DNA of 64,000 nt from UBA9676 sp963730065 (GCA_963730065.1 CAVSQL010000011.1:375545-439544); one strand, 5' to 3'; shown: positions 35,551 through 44,754, counted from the stretch's first letter. The notes: a model not told the origin generated them from the letters alone. Numbers and translations: made by a program.

Positions 35551-36196
35551 CGACGGGATCGTCGGGATCGACGAAACCGAACATGCGCAGGCCGGCCACC
35601 AGCGGCCGCGGCCGCGCCGTGAACCGGTGCGCACCCACCCCGAACCCCGCTCCCGGGTCGGACAGCCAGCTCAGCTCGAAGCCGTCTTCACCGAACCAGC
35701 CGCAGATCCGCGGCACCAGATCCGGCGGCCTCCGCCCCCGCGTCCACACCGTCGCGCCGCCGGTCGCGCACAGCTGGGCACAGCAGCCGACCGTGCGCCT
35801 GATGTCGGGCTCGGTGATGTTGCCGAACACCCCGCACACCAGGATGAGGTCGGCGGGGACCAGCCCCGCGTAGGCATCGGTCAGCGAGGCATCCCCGGTC
35901 ACCACCTGGACACCGGGCAGCCCAGCGTCCGCGGCTGCCCGGCGGGCCGTGGCGGCCAGCGCCGGGTCGCGCTCCACCAGCCGGGCGGTGACGTCACGGC
36001 CGCGCGGGTGGCTGGCGAGCACCGGGATCAGGTCGCGGCCCTGGCCCGCGCACATGCTGATGGCGCGCAACGGGCCCGGCGGCGCCGCGTCCAGCGCGCC
36101 GGCGATCCGTGCCTGGACCACCGCCAGCCGCCGCGCCAGTGACGAGCCCGGGTCGTCGTAGGCGTCATGCCAGGCCCGCCAGTCGCGGCCGGCCAT
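35492..36196 (-). CDS. SAM-dependent methyltransferase-like protein
   Basis: 234 aa, Rossmann-like class I fold: motif I region AISMCAGQGRDLIPVLASHP, acidic loop ARLVERDPALAATARRAA, VVTGDASLTDAYAGLVPADL. The glycine motif is CAGQGRD rather than the usual GxGxG. Substrate unknown. It ends within the DUF3040 gene (convergent) and starts 3 bp after the Sco gene stop. Confidence 0.75.
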   Translation of the reverse strand: MAGRDWRAWHDAYDDPGSSLARRLAVVQARIAGALDAAPPGPLRAISMCAGQGRDLIPVLASHPRGRDVTARLVERDPALAATARRAAADAGLPGVQVVTGDASLTDAYAGLVPADLILVCGVFGNITEPDIRRTVGCCAQLCATGGATVWTRGRRPPDLVPRICGWFGEDGFELSWLSDPGAGFGVGAHRFTARPRPLVAGLRMFGFVDPDDPVVSRREPGNGSSPGGTSCWT

Positions 36197-36199
36197 CGT

Positions 36200-37366
36200 T
36201 CAGGCCTGCCGGGCGGCGGCCTTCAGGGCGGCCACCGGCAGCCAGCCGTCGTGCTTCCACACGATGGTGCCCGAGGCGGAGACCAGGGCGAACCACGGCT
36301 GGTCCTGCACGCCGTAGCCGTCGGCCAGACGGCCGGTGGTATCGGCGGCCACCGGGTAGGCCAGCGGCTGGCCAAGACTCTTCAGGTAGCCGGCCACAGC
36401 GCCCAGGGACGGCTCGGTGGCCGCCTCGTCCACCGCCACCAGCCCCGGCAGCCGGCCGTGCCGCGCCGCGCGGGCGTAACCGTTCAGCGCCAGCAGATGG
36501 GACCGGAGGTCGGAGGTCTCCGCCACCCAGGTGGCGAAGAACATGACCAGGTGCGGCTGCCCGGGTGTGAGGCGGACCGGGCCCGGCGCGCCACCCGGCA
36601 CGGCCGGCAGCGTCGCCGGTGACGACGGCCCGAGGCCGGGGATGTGCGCCAGCGAGCGCTGGGTGGCCACCCGGGGGTGGCCGGGCAGCAGGCTGGCCGC
36701 CTCATCGGCGAGGATCTGCGCCGCCTGGCCGATGCTGGCGTAGTTCATCTGGGTCAGGTAGATGGTCCGCTCCCGGCCCTGCGGGTCGATGACGAGCAGG
36801 GCCGGTGTGTGGTCGATCTGCCCGGCCTGGATCTGCACCGCGATGTGATACGCCCGCCAGACCGCGGCCAGCTGGGCCGGCGTGCCGGTGAGGAAGTCCC
36901 ACTGGTTCACCATGCTGTGGGCCCGCGAGTAGGCCATGACGTCGGCCACCGACGTGGCGTCGGGGTTGGCGTCCACCCCGAGCAGCTGGACCTTGCTGCC
37001 GGCCGGGCCGAGCAACTGCCGGGCCTGGACCATGCTCACCGTGGTCAGCGGGCACACCGTGGTGCATTCCGAGTCGACGAACGACAGGATGACGACCTTG
37101 CCGCGGAACTGGTGCAGCGACATGCGCTGGCCGAACTGGTTGACCAGCGTGATGTCGGGCGCGGGGTGCCCGCCCAGTGAGCTGCCGGGGTCGAGGGCCG
37201 GGTTGGCGGCCACGGCCCGGGCCTCATTCCCGCTCAGCGCCCCGGAGCCCGCCTGGCCCGCTGGATCCGATGGTGCGCCGGCCGTACAGCCCGCCAGCAG
37301 CGCAGCCGCGAGCAGCGCGGGCGCCAGCGCCACCCCGGACCACCGCAGCGCCCGGCGCACGCTCAT
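36200..37366 (-). CDS. Sco1/SenC-like lipoprotein fused to a Cys-less thioredoxin-like domain
   Basis: 388 aa lipoprotein (lipobox LLAGC, Cys27). The first domain, residues 60-225, is Sco-like: DITLVNQFGQRMSLHQFRGK, copper-binding CTTVC (Cys101, Cys105) and the matching His186 in QIDHTPALLVIDPQGR. The second domain, residues 240-388, has a thioredoxin/TlpA fold (HLVMFFATWVAETSDLRSHL, VAADTTGRLADGYGVQDQPW) but ATWVAET replaces the WCxxC active site. The Sco part should deliver copper to cytochrome oxidase; the second part may be a binding platform. ATGA overlap with the GNAT gene. Confidence 0.82.
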   Translation of the reverse strand: MSVRRALRWSGVALAPALLAAALLAGCTAGAPSDPAGQAGSGALSGNEARAVAANPALDPGSSLGGHPAPDITLVNQFGQRMSLHQFRGKVVILSFVDSECTTVCPLTTVSMVQARQLLGPAGSKVQLLGVDANPDATSVADVMAYSRAHSMVNQWDFLTGTPAQLAAVWRAYHIAVQIQAGQIDHTPALLVIDPQGRERTIYLTQMNYASIGQAAQILADEAASLLPGHPRVATQRSLAHIPGLGPSSPATLPAVPGGAPGPVRLTPGQPHLVMFFATWVAETSDLRSHLLALNGYARAARHGRLPGLVAVDEAATEPSLGAVAGYLKSLGQPLAYPVAADTTGRLADGYGVQDQPWFALVSASGTIVWKHDGWLPVAALKAAARQA

Positions 37367-37959
37367 CCGCGAGCCCTGGGCGCCCGGCCGGTCCCGGCGT
37401 CGGATGCGTCCCGCACCCAGATCATGCGGCGGCCGCTTTCCCCCGGTGCCTCCGGCTCGTGCGCGATCACCCGGTCCAGCCGGTAGCCGAGCTTGCGGGG
37501 GATGGCGGCGCTGGCGGCGTTGGCCTCGTCACAGTGGATCTCGACCCGCCTCACCCCGGGGAGCCCGAGCGCAACGGAGGTCAGCGCCTCGGTCGCGGCC
37601 GTCCCGAAGCCACGGCGGGTCTGCGTCTCGGCGATCCAGTAGCCGATCTCGATGCCCCCGTCGCCCACCCGCCGGTGCAGTCCGATCGCCCCGACCAGCA
37701 CGCTCTGCTCGGCGGCGAACACCGAGTAGATGTAGTCGGTGCCCGCCGCCCACATCTCGTCGGCTTCGGCCACCCGGGCGCGCTGGGTCCGCGGGTCGGC
37801 CGCCTCCGGGGTCGCCCACGGCATCCAGGGGCGCAGGTGATCCATGCTGGCGCTGACCGCGGCGGCGAGCGGGCCGGCGTCGGCCGCGCGCACCCGGCGC
37901 AGGACGAGCATGCCGGCGTCCACCTGTTCCGGCGGGGCGCCGGTCGCTTCTCTGGGCAC
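37363..37959 (-). CDS. GNAT acetyltransferase (RimJ/RimL type)
   Basis: 198 aa. Acetyl-CoA binding motif region AETQTRRGFGTAATEALTSV (Q/RxxGxG/A), IGLHRRVGDGGIEIGYWI and EIHCDEANAASAAIPRKLGY are all typical of ribosomal-protein-like N-acetyltransferases. Substrate unknown. Upstream of, and overlapping, the Sco-like gene by 4 bp. Confidence 0.88.
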   Translation of the reverse strand: MPREATGAPPEQVDAGMLVLRRVRAADAGPLAAAVSASMDHLRPWMPWATPEAADPRTQRARVAEADEMWAAGTDYIYSVFAAEQSVLVGAIGLHRRVGDGGIEIGYWIAETQTRRGFGTAATEALTSVALGLPGVRRVEIHCDEANAASAAIPRKLGYRLDRVIAHEPEAPGESGRRMIWVRDASDAGTGRAPRARG

Positions 37960-38006
37960 GGTTCATAGTAAGCAGTCGCCGGGCCGGCTGTACGCCGGTG
38001 ACCGGC

Positions 38007-39329
38007 TCAGGCCGCTGGCCCCCGGTGCGCAGGCATCAGATCTTCGGGGCCACCCCAGACCGGGCCCACGGGCGGGTCGTCGCCGACGATGACGCCCCCG
38101 CCGTGGCCCCAGCTCACGTAGCGCCACGACAGGTTGAGCAGCGCGGACAGCCGGTTGCGGCCGCCCAGCAGCGTGACCAGGTGCAGGCCGAGCCAGGCGA
38201 GCCAGGCGAGCGTCCCGCGTATCCGCACGCCGTGCGGCAGCTGGACCACCGCGCTGCGCCGCCCGACCGTGGCCATGATGCCCTTGTCGCGGTAGACGAG
38301 CGGGACGGCCGGGAGCGCCTTCACCAGCCGCCCCACCTGCCGGGCGGCGTGCCGCCCGGACTGGATGGCGGGCTGGGCGAGCTGGGGCAGCGGGAGCCCG
38401 TCCACGAGGGCGATGTCCCCCGCGGCGAACACCCGGTCCTGCCCGTGGACCCGCAGATCGGGCCCGGTCAGGATGCGGCCGCCGCGGCCCTGGGGCAGCG
38501 TCCACTGGCCCGCCGCGGCCGGGGCGGTGACTCCCGCCGCCCAGATGGTGACGTCGCTGGCCAGGTCCTCGCCGTTGGCCAGCAGCACGCGGTCCGGGGT
38601 GACCTCCCGGATCTCGGCCGACAGGCGGACCTCCACGCCGCGGCGCAGGAGTTCCCGGCGCGCGTATTCCTGCAGCGCCGGGTCGAACGGCGCGAGCAGG
38701 ACCGGCGCCATCTCGACCAGCGTGATACGCACGCTGGCCAGGTCGACCTCGGGAAACGCGGCGTCCAGCGCGGTCTCACGCAGTTCCGCCAGCGCCCCGG
38801 CCAGTTCCACGCCGGTGGCTCCGCCGCCGACGATCGTGAATTTCACGGCCTTGCCCGGGCCCGCGATGTCCAGCCGCTCCAGCCGGGCCATGATGTGGTC
38901 CCGCAGCCGGACCGCGTCACGGCGGGTGTACAGGCCCAGGCTGTTCTCGGCCGCGCCGGGCACGCCGTAGTACGCGGCCGACACCCCGGTCGCCACGATC
39001 AGGTAGTCGTACTCGAACTCCCCCCCGTCGGCCAGCGTGATCCGCCGCGCCGCCGTGTCGATCCCGGTCAGCTCGCCCAGCCGGAACCGCGCACCCTGCC
39101 TGCGGGTGAACGCCCGCGCCGAGTACACCACATCGCCCGGGTTCAGCCCGGCCGTCGCCACCTGGTACAGCAGCGGCTGGAACGTGCTGTACCCGTTGTG
39201 ATCGACCAGCATCACCTGCATCCCCGCGCGCGCCAGTTCCCCCACCGCCGCCAGCCCCGCAAACCCCGCCCCCACCACGATCACCCTCGGCGCGCCAGTC
39301 CTGGCCACCCGGCCCCTGCGCCCCCTCAT
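38007..39329 (-). CDS. Type II NADH dehydrogenase (FAD/NAD oxidoreductase)
   Basis: 440 aa. FAD motif VIVVGAGFAGLAAVGELARA, NAD motif FTIVGGGATGVELAGALAEL, FAD-contact VFAAGDIALVDG, quinone-site region QPAIQSGRHAARQ, and a C-terminal amphipathic segment (LAWLAWLGLHLVTLLGGRNR) for membrane association. Passes electrons from NADH to quinone without proton pumping. ATG at 39329 with GGAGAGGCGGG upstream; the frame is open further up but non-coding in character. Confidence 0.92.
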   Translation of the reverse strand: MRGRRGRVARTGAPRVIVVGAGFAGLAAVGELARAGMQVMLVDHNGYSTFQPLLYQVATAGLNPGDVVYSARAFTRRQGARFRLGELTGIDTAARRITLADGGEFEYDYLIVATGVSAAYYGVPGAAENSLGLYTRRDAVRLRDHIMARLERLDIAGPGKAVKFTIVGGGATGVELAGALAELRETALDAAFPEVDLASVRITLVEMAPVLLAPFDPALQEYARRELLRRGVEVRLSAEIREVTPDRVLLANGEDLASDVTIWAAGVTAPAAAGQWTLPQGRGGRILTGPDLRVHGQDRVFAAGDIALVDGLPLPQLAQPAIQSGRHAARQVGRLVKALPAVPLVYRDKGIMATVGRRSAVVQLPHGVRIRGTLAWLAWLGLHLVTLLGGRNRLSALLNLSWRYVSWGHGGGVIVGDDPPVGPVWGGPEDLMPAHRGPAA

Positions 39330-39490
39330 GTTCCCGCCTCTCCCTACCTCCCGCAGTTCCCGCTCCCACTTCCCGCTCCTACTAACGACAACCGCCCCAG
39401 CCGCCAGAACATGCCGCCGCGCCCAACAGGTGAGGAGCCCGCGGATGGCCAGGAGGATCCGTGGGAGGCGCCAGGCCAGCCCCCATGACA

Positions 39491-40765
39491 TCAACGGTTC
39501 AACGCAGTCAACTCCGGCCGCAGACACGGCTGGGGAGGACCCCCTGCCACCGGCGTCCCGAGTTCCGCGCACACGGCCAGCAGAAGGCCGCCGATGCCCG
39601 GGGATGTACTCCCCCCGATCCCGGACGGGTTGACAAAGTAGTGCGGCCACGGCAGCGGGTTACTCGTCCACAGCACGCGCTGGGTCGCCACGTCGTATCC
39701 CCACGCCATGCCAAGCGCCCCATGGTCGATCCCGAGCACCGCGCCCGCCCGCACCCCGTAGAGCCCGGCGGACGCGGCGGTGGCGCCGCGCACCCGGGCC
39801 AGCCTGCTCCCTGTCTGCGGGGCCACCCCCACCAGCGCGTTCCCGACCAGCAGGTACAGCCGCCGCCCCACCGCGTCGACGCTTTCCGGCAGCCCGGCCG
39901 ACCGGTGCCACAGGCGGTCGCCGGTGCCCGCGCTGTAGGCGGTGACCCCGTGGGCGCCAGCGAACACCACCACCCCGTCGAAGGCGAGGCTGAGCGCGCC
40001 GTCAAAGGCGTTCCCAGGCGGCCTGACCAGCCGCTCGGCGCCGGTGCGGAGGTTGATCCGCCGCAGCGCCGTCACCGGCGCCGCACCCAGATAGCCGCCG
40101 GCGGCGACCGTGACGTACAGGTCGTTGCCGTCCTCCTGCCAGGCCTGCGCCGCCTGGCCGGTCGGGCGGCTCCACAGCACCGCGCCGGTGCGGTTGGCGT
40201 AGCGGGTCACCGCGTGCGCACCGACGATCACGGTGGCGGCGGCGTCCGCCGCCACCGCGCCACCAAACGGCGCCGCCGGGTAGGCCCTGATCCGCTGGCC
40301 GGTCGCCGCCGCCAGCACCACTTCTTCCCGGACTACCGTTCCCGCCGCCGTCGGCAGCCCCACCCCCGCCGTGACCACGCCCGGCCAGACCCGGACCGAG
40401 ACGATGGCCGACCCGGCGGGGAACCCGCCGAGATCGGCGGTCCACAGCGGCTGGCCGCTGTGCGCCGCGAAGGCGGACACGGCCAGCCCGGCGCCGATGG
40501 CGGCGACCTGGTCACCGAGCGCGGCGTACGCCTCCCCCCGGGCGGGCGTGGTGCCCAGCAGGCCGTTCTGGGCGACCCACGATCCCGGCAGCAGGCGGGC
40601 CCAGCGCACCGTGCCCGCCTGCCCGCAGCCGGACCTGGCCGGGGTGCCCGGCCCGGGGCACGGCTGCGACCGCGGCCCGGCGGCCGGGCCGGGCGCGACC
40701 GCCACCACGATCAGTACGGCGGCAAAGGACAGGCGGCGGATCCAGGTCAGCGGTCCGCGTGCCAC
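39491..40765 (-). CDS. Exported PQQ-type beta-propeller protein
   Basis: 424 aa. N-terminal signal/anchor (LSFAAVLIVVAVAPGPAAG), then repeated beta-propeller blades of the PQQ/BamB type ending in W-type motifs (SGQPLWTADLGG, TGAVLWSRPTG, TGDRLWHRSAG, ATQRVLWTSN). No catalytic residues for PQQ alcohol dehydrogenases are visible, so it is a binding or scaffold propeller. GTG at 40765 has GGAGGT six bases upstream; 40789 is an alternative. Confidence 0.8.
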   Translation of the reverse strand: MARGPLTWIRRLSFAAVLIVVAVAPGPAAGPRSQPCPGPGTPARSGCGQAGTVRWARLLPGSWVAQNGLLGTTPARGEAYAALGDQVAAIGAGLAVSAFAAHSGQPLWTADLGGFPAGSAIVSVRVWPGVVTAGVGLPTAAGTVVREEVVLAAATGQRIRAYPAAPFGGAVAADAAATVIVGAHAVTRYANRTGAVLWSRPTGQAAQAWQEDGNDLYVTVAAGGYLGAAPVTALRRINLRTGAERLVRPPGNAFDGALSLAFDGVVVFAGAHGVTAYSAGTGDRLWHRSAGLPESVDAVGRRLYLLVGNALVGVAPQTGSRLARVRGATAASAGLYGVRAGAVLGIDHGALGMAWGYDVATQRVLWTSNPLPWPHYFVNPSGIGGSTSPGIGGLLLAVCAELGTPVAGGPPQPCLRPELTALNR

Positions 40766-40920
40766 CTGCCCACCTCCGACTCCCGGCACAAGCCATCCGT
40801 TATGCGTGCCGGTTGGGTTGGCCGTTGGCCAACTCTGCGGGTTTGCCGGCCGTCATCGCGGCGCTGCTCGATAGCGTAGGGGGGGCCGGGCTGGCCGCCC
40901 CACGACTTATGGAGATCACT
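40766..40920. promoter_or_regulatory. Divergent promoter region, propeller gene / PEBP gene
   Basis: 155 bp between divergent starts. It should hold both promoters; no element stood out. Confidence 0.3.
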
Positions 40921-41457
40921 ATGACCGAACGTGCACCGCTGCCCTACGACTACCTGCCGAAGGTGGCCTCGTTCTCGCTGGAGAGCGACGATGTCGCCGA
41001 CGGCCAGATGATGGGCGACGCGCAGGTCTACAACGGGTTCGGGATGACCGGCCAGAACATCTCCCCCGAGCTGCGCTGGCACGGCTTCCCGGCCGAGACC
41101 AAGAGCTTCGCGGTGACCTGCTACGACCCCGACGCGCCGACCGGTTCCGGGTTCTGGCACATGGTGCTGCTCGATGTCCCGGCGAGCGTGACCGAGCTGG
41201 CCACCGGCGCGGTGAGCGGGGACAAGCCCGGGCTGCCGGCGGGCGCCTTCTGCGTGCGCAACGACTACGGTTCCAAGGACTTCGGGGGCGCCGCGCCGCC
41301 GGAAGGCGACCCGCCGCACCGGTACGTGTTCGCCGTGCACGCGCTCAAGGTGGACTCTCTCGGCGTGGACTCCGACGTCTCCCCCGCGGTGGCCGGCTTC
41401 ATGATGGGCTTCCAGACTCTCGCCCGGGCCGTGCTGATTCCCGTCTACGGCTTCTGA
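40921..41457 (+). CDS. YbhB/YbcL-type phosphatidylethanolamine-binding protein (Raf kinase inhibitor-like)
   Basis: 178 aa, cytosolic. Ligand-site motifs: NISPELRWHGFP, CYDPDAPTGSGFWHM (DPDAP and H) and NDYGSKDFGGAAPPEGDPPH followed by RYVFAVHAL. Function in bacteria is not settled. Full-length for the family. Confidence 0.93.
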   Translation: MTERAPLPYDYLPKVASFSLESDDVADGQMMGDAQVYNGFGMTGQNISPELRWHGFPAETKSFAVTCYDPDAPTGSGFWHMVLLDVPASVTELATGAVSGDKPGLPAGAFCVRNDYGSKDFGGAAPPEGDPPHRYVFAVHALKVDSLGVDSDVSPAVAGFMMGFQTLARAVLIPVYGF

Positions 41458-41518
41458 GCGCCGAATAGAATTCGTCGTATGCAAGGGGGGCCGGAAAGGA
41501 CAAGAAAGGCTCCCCTTC

Positions 41519-41926
41519 ATGCAACTTGATGCGGACGTCGTCAGGCTGGCCAAGGGAAAGAACCTGGCCACGGTGGTGACCCTGATGCCGAACGGTCAGC
41601 CGCAGGCGCTGCTGACCTGGGTGGACACCGATGGTGAGCACGTCCTGGTGAACACCGAGCCGCAGCGGCAGCGGGCCAGGAACATCCGCCGGGACCCCAG
41701 GATCACGGTGCTGATCCACTCCGCCGACGACCCGTGGGACTGGGCCGAGGTGCGCGGCCACGTCGTCGAGACCGTCACCGGGGAGCAGGCCCGCCAGCAC
41801 ATCGACGAACTGTCCAACAAATACGTGGGCAGCGACTACCGCAACCCGATCGGCCCGCAAGGCCGGATCATCCTCAAGGTCGCCGCGGACAAGGTCAACA
41901 CCCCGGCCGTAATCCGGCGCCGGTAG
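41519..41926 (+). CDS. PPOX-class F420-dependent oxidoreductase
   Basis: 135 aa split beta-barrel flavin/deazaflavin protein: KGKNLATVVTLMPNGQPQAL, VLVNTEPQRQRARNIRRDPR (cofactor phosphate contacts) and DDPWDWAEVRGHVVE. Typical of small F420H2-dependent reductases in actinomycetes. Substrate unknown. Confidence 0.88.
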   Translation: MQLDADVVRLAKGKNLATVVTLMPNGQPQALLTWVDTDGEHVLVNTEPQRQRARNIRRDPRITVLIHSADDPWDWAEVRGHVVETVTGEQARQHIDELSNKYVGSDYRNPIGPQGRIILKVAADKVNTPAVIRRR

Positions 41927-42006
41927 GCGCGGCACGGCCAGCCCCCGCAGCGCCTTACGATGGACACCGGCGTGCAACTCCAGCAGACCATTTCCGAGGA
42001 CTGGCG

Positions 42007-42903
42007 ATGAGCAAGGCGACGAGGATCAGGCAGCAGAACGCCCGGCAGAAGATCGCCGCACAGCGGGAGGCCGAGCGGCGGGCCGAGCGGCGCAGGCGCC
42101 TGTTCATCACCGGCGGCAGCGTGCTCGCGGTGATCGTCATCGTGGTGGCCTTTATCGTCATCAGGTCGCTCAACTCGCCGTCGCCCAGCGCGGCGGCCAA
42201 GTCGGCCGCCCGCACCCCGCTGCCCGCCAGCGTGTCCAACGCCGTCTCCACCGTGCCCGCGAGCACCCTCAACACGGTCGGGGCCGGCTCGGTGCCAAGC
42301 GTTGTCCAGCAGCCGCTCACCCCGGGCAGCGGCGCGGCGCTCACCAGCAACGGGAAACCGGAGATGCTGTTCATCGGCGCCGAGTACTGCCCCTACTGCG
42401 CCGCGATGCGGTGGTCCATGGCGGTCGCCCTGAGCCGGTTCGGGACGCTGTCAACGCCGTGGCACGGCATCCACTCGTCCAGCACCGACGTCGACCCGCA
42501 CACCGCCACGCTGACGTTCTACAAGTCCAGCTACACCAGCAAGTACCTGACCTTCACCTCGGTCGAGAACACCACGGTCACCAAGGCCCCGCTGCAGAAC
42601 CCCACCGCGGCGCAGAACGCGATCTGGGCCAAGTACGAGCCAGACGCCACCACCCGCGGCTACCCGTTCATCGACTTCGGGAACAAGTTCGTGCTCAAGG
42701 GCCCCATCTATGATCCGGCCGTGCTGAAGGGCCTGACCTGGAGCCAGATCGCCACCGCGATGCGCGACCCGTCGTCGCCGGTCTCCCAGGGCGTGCTCGG
42801 GGCGGCGAACTACATGACCGCCGCCATCTGCAAGATGACGAACAACCAGCCGGCCAACGTCTGTACCTCGCCGGCGGTCACCAAGGTGGCGGGGAAGCTC
42901 TAA
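42007..42903 (+). CDS. DUF929 membrane-anchored thioredoxin-like protein
   Basis: 298 aa. Basic N-terminus, one membrane helix (residues 33-53, ITGGSVLAVIVIVVAFIVIR), then an extracytoplasmic domain with a CPYC active-site motif (Cys128, Cys131 in IGAEYCPYCAAMRW). This is the DUF929 family, a thioredoxin fold. The VKOR gene follows with a TAATG overlap, so the two most likely form an extracytoplasmic disulfide-forming pair, with DUF929 in the DsbA-like role. Confidence 0.88.
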   Translation: MSKATRIRQQNARQKIAAQREAERRAERRRRLFITGGSVLAVIVIVVAFIVIRSLNSPSPSAAAKSAARTPLPASVSNAVSTVPASTLNTVGAGSVPSVVQQPLTPGSGAALTSNGKPEMLFIGAEYCPYCAAMRWSMAVALSRFGTLSTPWHGIHSSSTDVDPHTATLTFYKSSYTSKYLTFTSVENTTVTKAPLQNPTAAQNAIWAKYEPDATTRGYPFIDFGNKFVLKGPIYDPAVLKGLTWSQIATAMRDPSSPVSQGVLGAANYMTAAICKMTNNQPANVCTSPAVTKVAGKL

Positions 42904-43577
42904 TGGCCGCGCCCAAGCAGGCGCGCCCGGCCGGGACCCGGCCGGGCGGGGGAAAGTCGCGGGACAAGGGCACCCGGGGCGGGCGGCCCGAGCCCCAGCC
43001 GGCCGGGACCGGCAGCCAGGGCAACGGGCAGCGCTCCAACGGGCAGCGCGGCGGCCAGGCAACACGTCCGGTACGCCAGGGCCAGGCCGCCATCCCGGCC
43101 ACGCCCGAAACGCGGGCCGTCCCGCTCTGGTTCCAGCTGACCACCTGGCTGCTCGCGCTGGCGGGCCTCGGGGTCTCGATCTGGCTCACTATCGCCCACT
43201 ACATCTCGCCCGCGCTCCTCATCTGCTCCGAAAAAGGACTCATCAACTGCGCGGCGGTGACCACCAGCCCGGAGTCGATCGTGTTCGGCGTCTTCCCGGT
43301 GGCCGTGCTCGGGCTCGCCTTTTACGTCTTCATGGCTGCGATCACCTCGCCGTGGGCCTGGCGGGCGAACTGGCCGCCGATCCGCTGGGCCCGCCTGGGC
43401 TCGGTGGCCGTCGGCATGGTGTTCGTGCTCTACCTGATCTACACCGAGCTGATCACCCTGAACGCCATCTGCCTGTGGTGCACCAGCGTGCACGTGATCA
43501 CGTTCGCGCTGTTCGCGCTGATCGTGTTCAGCGCCGCCGCAGGCTATGGGCTCCCCGAGCCAGCCTCGCGCCGCTGA
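42903..43577 (+). CDS. Vitamin K epoxide reductase (VKOR) family membrane protein
   Basis: 224 aa. A 70-residue disordered, Gly/Pro/Arg-rich cytosolic N-terminus, then four to five helices. The four redox Cys are present: Cys108 and Cys116 in the loop (ICSEKGLINCAAV) and the CLWC active site (Cys190, Cys193). VKOR re-oxidises a thioredoxin-like partner and passes electrons to menaquinone; the coupled DUF929 protein is the obvious partner. Confidence 0.92.
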   Translation: MAAPKQARPAGTRPGGGKSRDKGTRGGRPEPQPAGTGSQGNGQRSNGQRGGQATRPVRQGQAAIPATPETRAVPLWFQLTTWLLALAGLGVSIWLTIAHYISPALLICSEKGLINCAAVTTSPESIVFGVFPVAVLGLAFYVFMAAITSPWAWRANWPPIRWARLGSVAVGMVFVLYLIYTELITLNAICLWCTSVHVITFALFALIVFSAAAGYGLPEPASRR

Positions 43578-43589
43578 CCGAGCGGCGGC

Positions 43590-43711
43590 CCTCCCCGTTA
43601 CGTCGCTGGGGCTGGATTCTGCGCCTGCACTCCGAAGGCACCACCACCGCCAACAGCCCCGACGGCCAGCGCACCCTCCATAGCCACGGCCCACCCACCC
43701 AGGCCGCCTGA
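43590..43711 (+). pseudogene. Possible C-terminal fragment of a DUF222/HNH endonuclease-type protein
   Basis: A short open stretch without start reads RRWGWILRLHSEGTTTANSP and DGQRTLHSHGPPTQAA before its stop. The pattern WGW..LH.DGTTTA.SPDG.RTLHSH.PP resembles the end of DUF222/HNH (13E12-type) repeat proteins of actinomycetes as I remember them. Only this end remains. Weak evidence. Confidence 0.35.
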
Positions 43712-43833
43712 CCGCGGCGCCGTGCCCGCGTGCCGCCAACTCGCCCAAAAGACGACCCAGAGTTCGTCCTGCTGCTGACGACACCAGCACGTCCCCCGCC
43801 TAGCGTCGAAGCCCGATGCAAGCGGAGGTGAAC

Positions 43834-44754
43834 GTGGCAGCGGTGATCGAGTGCCGGGAGCTGGCCAAGCGGTACCGCGGGGCCACCGCGCTGGCCGGGC
43901 TGGACCTGACCGTCGAGGCGGGCCAGGTGTTCGGCTTCCTCGGCCCGAACGGGGCCGGCAAGACCACCACGCTGCGGATCCTGCTCGGCCTGGTCACCGC
44001 GACCTCCGGGCAGGCCTGGCTGAACGGCAAGCGGGTCCCCGACCCCACTGGGCTCGCCCGGGTCGGGGCCATGATCGAGGAGCCCGCGTTCTACCCGTGG
44101 CTGACCGGCCGCCGCAACCTGGAACTGCTGGCGCTGTCCGGTGCCCGGCTGCCGGCCCGGGACGAGAAGGTAGCGGCCACACTGGAACGGGCCGGCCTGA
44201 CCGGTGTGGCCGACCGCAAGGTCAAGGGATATTCGCAGGGGATGCGGCAGCGGCTCGGGCTGGCGGCGGCTTTGCTGCGCCGGCCGTCACTGCTGCTGCT
44301 CGACGAGCCGGCCAACGGCATGGACCCGGCGGGCATCAGGGAGTTCCGCACCCTGCTCCGCTCCCTGGCCGGCGACGGGACCACGGTGTTCCTGTCCAGT
44401 CACCTGCTGGCCGAGGTCGAGCAGGTCTGCGATCAGGTCGCCGTGCTTCACGCTGGCCGGCTGGTCGATCAGGGACCGGCCGCCGCACTGGCGACGGCGC
44501 GGGCCCAGGTGCGGGTCGAGGTCGATCCGGCCGACCGGGACAGCGCGCTGGCCCTGCTCACGCGGTGGGCCGCCCGGGCGGACGGGCCCGGTGGGGTGAT
44601 GGTCGAGGCGGCCGACGGGCGGGCGGTCAACGAGGTGCTCGGGCAGGCGGGGATCTGGGCGCGGCAGATCGTGCTGAGACGTCCCGGGCTGGAGGAGACC
44701 TTTCTGGAATTGACCGAGCCGGCTGGAGGCGGACATGCGGCTGATCCGCGCTGA
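43834..44754 (+). CDS. ABC exporter ATP-binding protein
   Basis: 306 aa. Walker A GPNGAGKTTTLRIL, signature YSQGMRQRLGLAAALL, Walker B LLLLDEPANGMD, H-loop VFLSSHLLAEVEQ; a C-terminal DUF4162-like part follows. GTG at 43834 is preferred because GGAGG lies seven bases upstream; ATG 43816 is possible. First gene of a four-gene unit with coupled permease, kinase and regulator; overlaps the permease gene by 20 bp. Confidence 0.9.
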   Translation: MAAVIECRELAKRYRGATALAGLDLTVEAGQVFGFLGPNGAGKTTTLRILLGLVTATSGQAWLNGKRVPDPTGLARVGAMIEEPAFYPWLTGRRNLELLALSGARLPARDEKVAATLERAGLTGVADRKVKGYSQGMRQRLGLAAALLRRPSLLLLDEPANGMDPAGIREFRTLLRSLAGDGTTVFLSSHLLAEVEQVCDQVAVLHAGRLVDQGPAAALATARAQVRVEVDPADRDSALALLTRWAARADGPGGVMVEAADGRAVNEVLGQAGIWARQIVLRRPGLEETFLELTEPAGGGHAADPR

